In this document: positions 7,926-14,287 of the stretch, piece after piece | How the letters are laid out: every line of letters starts with the position of its first letter | How positions within the stretch are numbered: position 1 is the first letter of the stretch | NCBI GenBank assembly: GCA_036833635.1 | Contig: DAITPJ010000029.1 | Span: 1 to 24,110 of the forward strand | From: Terrimesophilobacter sp036833635 | GTDB lineage: Bacteria; Actinomycetota; Actinomycetes; Actinomycetales; Microbacteriaceae | Reading direction: 5' to 3' | DNA: 24,110 bases | Made by a program: the position numbers and the translations under genes | Notes under the pieces: generated by a model | What the model was told of the DNA's origin: nothing | Databases searched by the model: none | Seen by the model: only the letters and a program-made list of their open reading frames with translations

Positions 7926-9185
7926 ATGTCTGAAGCGCCAAGCGCGTTGCCCGTCGTCGACATCGAAGGTCCCACAAGGACCGAGAGCGACACTGTTGGA
8001 CCCCTTGAGATCCCCGCGAATGCTTATTGGGGGATCCATACCGCGCGGGCGAGGGAGAACTTCCCGATCACCCGTCGGCCCATCTCCGTCTACCCCGACC
8101 TCATCCGGGCGCTCGCCATGGTCAAGCAGGCCGCCGCGCGCGCCAACAAGGAGCTCGGCACGCTCGGGGCCGACAAGGCCGACCTCATCGACCGGGTGTG
8201 CCAGGAGATCGTCGACGGCGAACTTCACGACCAGTTCATGGTCGGGGTCATCCAGGGCGGCGCGGGCACGTCGACGAACATGAACACGAACGAGGTCATC
8301 GCCAACCGTTGCCTCGAACTCTTGGGTAAGCCGTTCGGCGACTACGTGAACTTCCACCCCATCGACGACGTCAACCGGAGCCAGAGCACGAACGACGTCT
8401 ATCCGACCGCGATCAAGCTCGCGATGGTACTCGGCACCCAGCGCCTGCTCACTGAGCACGTCAAGCTCACCGAGGCCTTCGCGCGAAAGGGCACCGAGTT
8501 CGCGCANNNNNNNNNNNNNNNNNNNNNNNNNNNNNNNNNNNNNNNNNNNNNNNNNNNNNNNNNNNNNNNNNNNNNNNNNNNNNNNNNNNNNNNNNNNNNN
8601 NNNNNNCTCTCCAAGATCTGCAACGACCTGAGGCTGCTCTCGAGCGGCCCGCAGGCCGGCATCGGCGAGATCAACCTCCCTGTACGGCAGGCGGGCTCAT
8701 CGATCATGCCTGGCAAGGTCAACCCTGTCATCCCGGAAGTCGTGAACCAGGTCGCCTTCAGCATCATCGGCGCGGATGCGACGGTCACCGCAGCAGCGGA
8801 AGCCGGCCAGCTGCAGCTCAACGCATTCGAACCCGTCATCGCCCACAGCATCCTGCAATCGCTCGCCTGGATGACAAACGCCTGCTACACCCTGCGCGTC
8901 CACTGCATCGACGGGATCACGGCGAACACCTCGAGGCTCGCAGCACAGGTCGAGTCGTCTGTTGGCGTCGTGACGGCGCTCACGCCCTACATCGGCTACG
9001 CGGCCTCCGCGACGCTCGCGCACACGGCGCTCACGACGAACGCCTCGATCGCCGAACTCGTCGTCTCCGCGGGGCTCATGAGTGCAGAGGATGTCGCGCG
9101 GGTCCTCTCCCCGGAGCGGCTGAGCGGTCTCGCCCCGGTGACAGGGGTCATCGACATCGTGCCGACCGAATCCGTGGGTAACTAG
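7926..9185 (+). CDS. aspA: Aspartate ammonia-lyase (interrupted by assembly gap)
   Basis: The enzyme reversibly converts L-aspartate to fumarate and ammonia in the cytoplasm. The fumarase/aspartase superfamily is clear: TESDTVGPLEIPANAYWG near the N-terminus, GGAGTSTNMNTNEVIANR, then HPIDDVNRSQSTNDVYPT. After the gap comes the signature loop GSSIMPGKVNPV, whose serine pair includes the catalytic base. The NEVIANR and PEVVNQVAFSIIGAD context, together with the AYWGIHTARARENFPI opening, favour aspartase over fumarase C. A run of 100 N falls in the middle. From memory of E. coli AspA, about 110 residues lie between the flanking motifs, so the true missing length is nearer 330 bp than 100. Start and AAGGAG ribosome binding site are unambiguous. 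Confidence 0.9.
   Translation: MSEAPSALPVVDIEGPTRTESDTVGPLEIPANAYWGIHTARARENFPITRRPISVYPDLIRALAMVKQAAARANKELGTLGADKADLIDRVCQEIVDGELHDQFMVGVIQGGAGTSTNMNTNEVIANRCLELLGKPFGDYVNFHPIDDVNRSQSTNDVYPTAIKLAMVLGTQRLLTEHVKLTEAFARKGTEFAXXXXXXXXXXXXXXXXXXXXXXXXXXXXXXXXXXLSKICNDLRLLSSGPQAGIGEINLPVRQAGSSIMPGKVNPVIPEVVNQVAFSIIGADATVTAAAEAGQLQLNAFEPVIAHSILQSLAWMTNACYTLRVHCIDGITANTSRLAAQVESSVGVVTALTPYIGYAASATLAHTALTTNASIAELVVSAGLMSAEDVARVLSPERLSGLAPVTGVIDIVPTESVGN
8507..8606. other. Assembly gap (100 N) inside aspA
   Basis: Exactly 100 unknown bases, a conventional placeholder size rather than a measured gap. The reading frames either side both belong to aspA. Confidence 0.98.
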
Positions 9186-9209
9186 CCAGGACGCGGAGGA
9201 ACTGCCGGC

Positions 9210-9692
9210 TCAGGTTGCGTCGTCGCCGTCGTCCGGGTCGGACTCCAGGGCGCGCTCCCTGGCGCTGCCGGCGGCGATGATGGCGCCGTCGACGACCTCT
9301 TCGCCGCGGTCGACAATGCGGCCGCGGACGTCCTTCGCCGTCTTCGCGACGGTCTCCGAGGCATCCTTCGCGGCTTTCGTGACCTTGTCAGAGATGTCCT
9401 TCGCGGTCTCGGCGACCTTGCCGGAGACATCCTTCGCGGTCTCGGCGACCTTCGAGTAAGTCTCCTGGGCCCCGGCAGCGGCCGCCTTCGTCCCAGCGAC
9501 GACCTTCTCCTGCACGACGGGGGCCTTCTCCCTGACGAACTCCTGGGTCTCGGTGACGACCTTCTGCACGCGAGGATCCTCCCACGCCTCGGTGACCTTT
9601 GATTTGAGTCGCTCGTACTGCGGGCGACCAGCTCGGGCGCCCAGCACGTAGCCGACGCCAAGACCGACGATGAAGAGCATCCGGAATCGCAT
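9210..9692 (-). CDS. YtxH-like protein with LEA-like 11-residue repeats
   Basis: This 160-residue protein opens with a short membrane-anchor segment (MLFIVGLGVGYVLGARAGR) typical of actinobacterial YtxH-type proteins, followed by a long alanine/lysine/glutamate-rich helix. Residues 82-136 form five consecutive 11-residue units: VAETAKDVSGK, VAETAKDISDK, VTKAAKDASET, VAKTAKDVRGR and the more divergent IVDRGEEVVDG. This resembles group 3 LEA/apolipophorin-like amphipathic repeats. The tail is acidic (SDPDDGDDAT). YtxH proteins are linked to general stress responses in other bacteria; a stress or envelope role here is inference. A TAGATT box ends 6 nt before the ATG. Confidence 0.85.
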   Translation of the reverse strand: MRFRMLFIVGLGVGYVLGARAGRPQYERLKSKVTEAWEDPRVQKVVTETQEFVREKAPVVQEKVVAGTKAAAAGAQETYSKVAETAKDVSGKVAETAKDISDKVTKAAKDASETVAKTAKDVRGRIVDRGEEVVDGAIIAAGSARERALESDPDDGDDAT

Positions 9693-9698
9693 GCCTTA

Positions 9699-9704
9699 AA
9701 TCTA
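9699..9704 (-). promoter_or_regulatory. Candidate -10 box for the YtxH-like gene (leaderless)
   Basis: TAGATT on the minus strand, then 6 nt (TAAGGC) and the ATG at 9692. The AAGG in between is too close to the start to be a normal Shine-Dalgarno. Confidence 0.45.
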
Positions 9705-9753
9705 GGTGCTCATCCTGACAGTGACCACAGTGGTTGCCGAGTCTTGCCGCGGG

Positions 9754-10248
9754 TCACCGCCTGCGCGAGGGTCGCACGACGCTGGGCAGGACCGTCCAGA
9801 TGACGAGCAGCGCGAGGGCGGCGACCCCGCCCGCGATCATGCCGACGAGGCGCCCGGCCACGACGTCGAAGATGAACAGGATCGTGCCGGCGAGGACGAC
9901 CGCGAGCACGATGAGCGTGAACTGGAGAATGCGGTTGGCGACGACGACGATCTTCGGCTTCGCGCCCTTGCGGAACAACCGCCGGTGCAGGCTCACCGGG
10001 GCGAGCCCGAGGATGGTCGTGAGGGCCGACCCGCCGACGAGGAAGAGGTACAGGCCGACCTGGAACCCGTCGAGCTCTGAGAACCGCGCCTGGAAGGCGA
10101 GCGTCAGCAGGAACCCCGTCAGGATCTGGATGCCGGTCTGCGTGACCCGCAGCTCCTGCAGAAGCTCGGCCCAGTTGCGCTCAATGCGCTCGCTCTCGGT
10201 CTCCGGCCGCTCGTCGTCGGCATCCGGCTTGGCGTCCTGCGGCGACAT
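9754..10248 (-). CDS. DUF6328 family membrane protein
   Basis: This 164-residue protein has an acidic, disordered N-terminus (about 1-25). The family core follows (RNWAELLQELRVTQTGIQIL, then TGFLLTLAFQARFSEL), and about four TM helices run to a basic tail (RPSRRR). The family is common in actinobacteria and has no established function that I know of. It lies 9 bp downstream of alkA on the same strand but also has its own candidate leaderless promoter overlapping the alkA stop codon. Confidence 0.85.
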   Translation of the reverse strand: MSPQDAKPDADDERPETESERIERNWAELLQELRVTQTGIQILTGFLLTLAFQARFSELDGFQVGLYLFLVGGSALTTILGLAPVSLHRRLFRKGAKPKIVVVANRILQFTLIVLAVVLAGTILFIFDVVAGRLVGMIAGGVAALALLVIWTVLPSVVRPSRRR

Positions 10249-10254
10249 GGCCAG

Positions 10255-10260
10255 ATTCTA
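10255..10260 (-). promoter_or_regulatory. -10 box overlapping the alkA stop codon
   Basis: TAGAAT on the minus strand ends 6 nt (CTGGCC) before the ATG at 10248. Its first three bases are the TAG stop of the upstream glycosylase gene. It predicts an independent leaderless transcript for the DUF6328 gene. Confidence 0.5.
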
Positions 10261-11127
10261 TGTCGAAGGGCTGGCCGATAACCCGGCCTGGGCGCGGCGC
10301 CAGAGGTGCAATGTCGCATAACTGCGGTAAGGCGCCCACCGTTCGCCGTACCGGTCGATTCCGCGCGCCGAGCCGGGCAGCCCGAGAGCCGTGGCGCCCT
10401 TGAGGAGCACGAGGTCGGTCGTGAGAAGGATGTCGGGCGCCCCGAGCGCGCGCATCGCGACGTAGCCGGCAGTCCACGGCCCGATGCCCGGCATGGCGAC
10501 GAGCCGCTCCATGAGTTCGATCGCCGAGAGGGTGTCGTCGATGATCAACTCTCCCGAGGCCAGCGCGAGCGCGACCCCGTGGACTGCGGCGATGCGCGCA
10601 GCCGGACCGCGCAGGACCTCAAGCCCCCGCTCGGCGAATTGTTCGGCCGTCGGAAACAGGCCGCCCGCGCCGCACAGTTCTCGGGAGATCCGGCCGAGCA
10701 CCGACCGCGTCGCGGCAATCGAGATCTGCTGCCCCACGAGCGTGCGGAAGAGCACCTCGTGAACGTCGAGACTTCCCGGCAGCCGGATGCCGGGGTTCGC
10801 CGCGACGAGCGGTCCAAGTGCCGGGTCTCGCGCGAGCAGGCCATCGATCGTGAGGGGGTCGGCGTCGAGATCGAGAAGGCGACGCACACGGGGCACGAGG
10901 TCGGGAGGAAGCGCCTCCCCGTCGAGCGTCGCGAGCACGGCATCCGGAGCCGGACCCTCGTCGAGGAGCCGCAGGTCGAGCGCGGCGACGGATCCGTCAC
11001 GGCGCACGTTTCGCCGGTAGCCCAGCTCGTCACCCGATTCGATACCCGGAACCGCGTGGCCCGCGAGGTAGCGGAAAATGCCTGCGCCGTCGAAGGGTGC
11101 GCTCGTTCGCAGCACTGTCCCGGCCAT
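10258..11127 (-). CDS. alkA: AlkA-type DNA-3-methyladenine glycosylase
   Basis: This base-excision repair enzyme removes 3-methyladenine and other alkylated bases from DNA. It is 289 residues, close to E. coli AlkA. An AlkA N-terminal domain (about 1-110: PFDGAGIFRYLAGHAVPGIE) precedes the HhH-GPD fold. The helix-hairpin-helix reads MPGIGPWTAGY (212-222), and the catalytic aspartate is Asp238 in TTDLVLLKG. Trp218, Tyr222 and Asp238 fall at the same residue numbers I recall for E. coli AlkA. The ATG at 11127 is chosen because the AlkA domain begins directly there. The open frame runs on into the gap, so an upstream Ada-like fusion cannot be fully excluded, but the residues just upstream do not look like a linker. 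Confidence 0.9.
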   Translation of the reverse strand: MAGTVLRTSAPFDGAGIFRYLAGHAVPGIESGDELGYRRNVRRDGSVAALDLRLLDEGPAPDAVLATLDGEALPPDLVPRVRRLLDLDADPLTIDGLLARDPALGPLVAANPGIRLPGSLDVHEVLFRTLVGQQISIAATRSVLGRISRELCGAGGLFPTAEQFAERGLEVLRGPAARIAAVHGVALALASGELIIDDTLSAIELMERLVAMPGIGPWTAGYVAMRALGAPDILLTTDLVLLKGATALGLPGSARGIDRYGERWAPYRSYATLHLWRRAQAGLSASPST

Positions 11128-11160
11128 GCCTCTCACTCTCGCACGCGCACCCGACGCCGA

Positions 11161-11166
11161 TACGCT
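11161..11166 (+). promoter_or_regulatory. Candidate -10 box for the ribokinase gene
   Basis: TACGCT stands immediately before the second gap, in the GATACGCTGG context that precedes leaderless starts elsewhere in this window. If it is the promoter, the ribokinase start codon lies in the first bases of the gap. Confidence 0.35.
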
Positions 11167-11168
11167 GG

Positions 11169-11268
11169 NNNNNNNNNNNNNNNNNNNNNNNNNNNNNNNN
11201 NNNNNNNNNNNNNNNNNNNNNNNNNNNNNNNNNNNNNNNNNNNNNNNNNNNNNNNNNNNNNNNNNNNN
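11169..11268. other. Assembly gap (100 N) covering the 5' end of the ribokinase gene
   Basis: Exactly 100 unknown bases. About 75-80 residues of a normal ribokinase N-terminus are missing from the sequence that follows, so the real gap is probably around 240 bp. Confidence 0.98.
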
Positions 11269-11945
11269 CGGATGCCGGGATCGACCGGTCGCTCGTCCGC
11301 CGGAGCCCAGCACCCACCGGGCAGGCGTTCATCGTCGTGTCGGCATCCGGGGAGAACACGATCATCGTGGCCTCGGGCGCGAACGCCGGCGTCACCGAAC
11401 TGACCGACGCCGAGAGGGCGGCCGTCACGGGTGCGGCGGTATTGCTCATGCAACTCGAACTGCCGATGGAACTTGTTCTCGAAGCCGCGCGGACCGCGAA
11501 GGCGGCGGGCACGACGGTCATGCTCAACGCAGCGCCGGCCCGCGAACTGCCCGACGAGCTCATCTCCACCATCGACTACCTCATGGTCAACGAGCACGAG
11601 GCGTGCCTTGTCGGTGGCAGTGAGGACGTCGCCGAGGCATCGCGGCGGCTCGCCTCCCGCGTGGGGAGTGTCATCGTGACCCTCGGCGCGGAGGGTTCAG
11701 TGCTCTATGACGACGGCGTGGAGCTCGCCCGGGTTCCGGCCAGGAGAGTCACTGCCGTCGATACGACGGGCGCAGGCGACACCTACTGCGGTGCGTTCGC
11801 CGCAGCGATCGCGGAAGGACAAGGTCTTGAGGCGGCCGTCGTGTTCGCCACGGCAGCTGCTGCCCTCTCGGTCCAGGCGCTCGGCGCGGTCCCGTCGATC
11901 CCCTCGCGCGACCGTATCGAAGCGATGCTTGCGGAGCCGCAATGA
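11269..11945 (+). CDS. rbsK: Ribokinase, PfkB family (5' end missing)
   Basis: The enzyme phosphorylates D-ribose to ribose 5-phosphate with ATP in the cytoplasm. The visible 225 residues match the central and C-terminal parts of ribokinase: SASGENTIIVASGANAGVTE, LLMQLELPME, LNAAPARELPDELI and VNEHEA. The catalytic and anion-hole motif DTTGAGDTYCGAFAAAI is present. The N-terminal substrate-binding GGKGANQA region must be in the gap. Ribokinase is favoured over other PfkB sugar kinases by the NAAPARELPDEL and LLMQLE stretches. The stop overlaps the start of the flavoprotein gene in ATGA, so the two are probably co-translated, although their pathway link is unclear. Confidence 0.88.
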
Positions 11946-13300
11946 CGAACGCCGCGCTCGAGCGACTGCGCGACGCCGTTGGGCCCGCCCTCTCGAGCGA
12001 CCCGGCCGAACTCGACGCCGCGCGCGCCGACAAGTCAGGACATCGCTCGGCAACCGCGCCGCAGGCGATCGTCACGGCGCGCTCGATCGATGACGTCCAG
12101 GCGACGCTGCGGATCGCGAACGAGTTTCGGATGCCCGTGGTGCCGCGCGGGGCAGGCACCGGCCTGGCGGGTGGAGCGATCGGCGAGGCCGGCGAGATCG
12201 TACTCTCGACGCTCGCCATGAACCGCGTGCTCGAGCTCTCGGTCGCCGACGAGCTCGCGGTCGTCGAGCCCGGCATCCTCAACGGGGACCTCAACGACGC
12301 GCTGCGCGAACACGGCCTGTGGTTCGCGCCCGACCCCGCGAGCAGGGCGATCTCGACGATCGGCGGGAACATCGCGACCAACGCGGGTGGGCTCCTGTGC
12401 GCAAAGTACGGCGTCACCCGTGAGGCGGTCCTCGGCCTCTCGATCGTGCTCGCCGACGGCCGGCTCCTCGACCTCGGCCACCGCAGCGTCAAGGGGGTCG
12501 CGGGCCTCGACCTCACCGCGCTCATGATCGGCTCAGAGGGCACCCTCGGGGTCATCGTCGGCGCGACGTTGCGGCTTCGCCGACTCCCGCGTGGCACGGT
12601 CAAGACGATCGGCGCCTACTTTCCGGATATCGCGGCAGCGGCGACCGCATCCGCCGCGATCACGGCGGCCGGGCTCGCACCCTCGGTCCTCGAGCTCCTC
12701 GACGGGGCCTCCCTGCGCGCGATCGACGCCTACCTCGGCACTGGCCTTTCCTCGCGCGGCGAGGCCTACCTGCTCATGCAGGCGGACGGCGCCTCGAGCG
12801 CGGCGGAGGCCGAGGAGGCTCTCTCGATCATCCGCTCCCTCGGCGGGGAGGCCGAGCTGAGCACCGACGCGGACGAAGGCGAGCGGCTGCTCGCGGTGCG
12901 ACGGGCGTTTCATCCGGCGCTGGAGGCCCAGGGCACGGTTCTTATCGAGGACGTCGCTGTTCCGCGCAGCAGGCTGCCGGAGATGTTCCGGCAGATCGGT
13001 CTTCTCGAGGCGAAATACGGGATCACGATCCCGACGGTCGCCCATGCCGGTGACGGCAACCTGCACCCCAACTTCCTTCTCGACGGACCAGACGTCCCCG
13101 ATCGGATCTGGAATGCCGCCGGTGAGCTCTTCACGACCGCTCTCGCGCTCGGCGGGACACTCACCGGGGAACACGGGATCGGCATCCTCAAGCGTCGGTG
13201 GCTCGGCGACGAACTCGGCGCCGACCAGCTCGCGCTGCAGCGAGAGATCAAGCGGCTCTTCGATCCACGGGGGATACTGAACCCTGGCAAGGTTTTCTGA
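11942..13300 (+). CDS. FAD-linked oxidase, GlcD / D-lactate dehydrogenase type
   Basis: This 452-residue flavoprotein oxidises a 2-hydroxy acid such as glycolate or D-lactate. The PCMH-type FAD domain shows PVVPRGAGTGLAGGAIG, ISTIGGNIATNAGGLLCAKYG and IGSEGTLGVIV. The C-terminal FAD-oxidase domain has the conserved VAHAGDGNLHPNF, the GEHGIGILKRRWL helix and the closing LFDPRGILNPGKVF. Length and motifs fit GlcD or the FAD-dependent D-lactate dehydrogenases. No GlcE/GlcF or iron-sulfur partner is adjacent, favouring a stand-alone D-2-hydroxyacid dehydrogenase. It is translationally coupled to ribokinase by ATGA. Confidence 0.9.
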   Translation: MTNAALERLRDAVGPALSSDPAELDAARADKSGHRSATAPQAIVTARSIDDVQATLRIANEFRMPVVPRGAGTGLAGGAIGEAGEIVLSTLAMNRVLELSVADELAVVEPGILNGDLNDALREHGLWFAPDPASRAISTIGGNIATNAGGLLCAKYGVTREAVLGLSIVLADGRLLDLGHRSVKGVAGLDLTALMIGSEGTLGVIVGATLRLRRLPRGTVKTIGAYFPDIAAAATASAAITAAGLAPSVLELLDGASLRAIDAYLGTGLSSRGEAYLLMQADGASSAAEAEEALSIIRSLGGEAELSTDADEGERLLAVRRAFHPALEAQGTVLIEDVAVPRSRLPEMFRQIGLLEAKYGITIPTVAHAGDGNLHPNFLLDGPDVPDRIWNAAGELFTTALALGGTLTGEHGIGILKRRWLGDELGADQLALQREIKRLFDPRGILNPGKVF

Positions 13301-13334
13301 CCGGGGAACCGGGACGCCGGAACGACACGAGGGA

Positions 13335-14243
13335 GTGACAGGGACAGTGGACACCGGAATGCTCGGCACCGTGCTCGCGATCACCGTGGCAGGCTGGGCG
13401 CTGGCGTTCCTGCTGCAGCTCGTCGACGTCATCACGGGCCACAAGGTGCGCAGGGCCGGCCGCGCTGCGGGAACGCGGGACCGCGACCGTGTGCTCACGT
13501 GGGCGATCGCGGTGTGCTCGATCGTCCTCGTCCTCCTCGCTGTCGGGGTCGACCTCGCCGTACGGCTCCTTGCCGACCGCGCTCAGCTCTTGTGGGGGTC
13601 CCTCGCGCTCGTCGGTCTCGTCGCGGCGGCCGGCATCACGGCACTCCTGGCCGCGCGTGCGCTGCGTCGCCCTCAGACCGGCTACCAGGTCATTCGCGAG
13701 GAGCTCAGGGCGCAGGCGGGAATAAGGCTCACCAAGGGCAGGATCGCCGACTATCGCGCCTGGCTCTCCGCGATCGACGACCGCCAGTACGACCTGCGCC
13801 GCCATGTCGTCACAGGGCGCTGGGTGCGCGCGATCCCCGTCGTTGTGGGTCTCGGCGCCCTCGCCGCGGCGATAGCGCTCGCGGTGTAGGGCGCGCTGCC
13901 GTGGTGGCAGGCCGCGCTCCTCCTCGTCGCCGTGATCGCGAGCAGCTGGCTGGGAGCGTGGGGTGCCACGATCTCGCTCGCGCGCAGCCTCGCGATCCAC
14001 GCCGTGCACCAGAAGCAACGCGCCGAAGCCCTGCTCGCCCTCGAGGAGCTCGAGCGCAAGGCGCCGCGCAAGGTCGCCGGGCTGAGCGAGCGCGTCTCCC
14101 GTGCCCTCGCCATCCTGCGCGAGCAGCAGGGCCAGCGGGAGCACGCCGCCCAGCGCGAGAAGCCCGGCGGGCGTGAGAGGCCTGACGCACGTGAGAAGCC
14201 CCACGAGCACGACGACTCAGGCTCGGAGAATCGGGGCCGCTGA
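13335..14243 (+). pseudogene. Membrane protein gene split by an in-frame TAG
   Basis: The first open segment, from GTG 13335, encodes 184 residues with about three TM helices and a fourth starting (WVRAIPVVVGLGALAAAIAL). It stops at TAG 13887-13889. The very same frame is then open to a TGA at 14241-14243. It immediately continues hydrophobic (GALPWWQAALLLVAVIASSW) and then gives an alanine/glutamate-rich coiled coil and a highly charged tail (QREKPGGRERPDAREKPH). Together they would make a 302-residue protein of unknown function. The second part has no ribosome binding site or good start near its beginning. A nonsense mutation or a base-calling error is the simplest explanation. The start is also uncertain: GTG 13347 or ATG 13359 are alternatives. 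Confidence 0.65.
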
Positions 14244-14248
14244 ACCGA

Positions 14249-14254
14249 TAGACT
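14249..14254 (+). promoter_or_regulatory. Candidate -10 box for helD
   Basis: TAGACT precedes a leader of about 27 nt containing AAGGGA (14271-14276). This is an acceptable Shine-Dalgarno 11 nt before the GTG at 14288. The -35 is unclear. Confidence 0.45.
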
Positions 14255-14287
14255 TGCATGTCGCAAAATCAAGGGATGTGAGTCTGC

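Noticed and set aside
11097..11168. Reading the plus-strand codons before the second gap as the ribokinase N-terminus
   Set aside because: The frame that joins across the Ns (LSRPCLSLSHAHPTPIRW) has no ribokinase similarity, and the gap length is not real.
13887..13889. TAG as a pyrrolysine or other recoded codon
   Set aside because: Nothing suggests recoding. The gene is a membrane protein of unknown function, and mutation or sequencing error is simpler.
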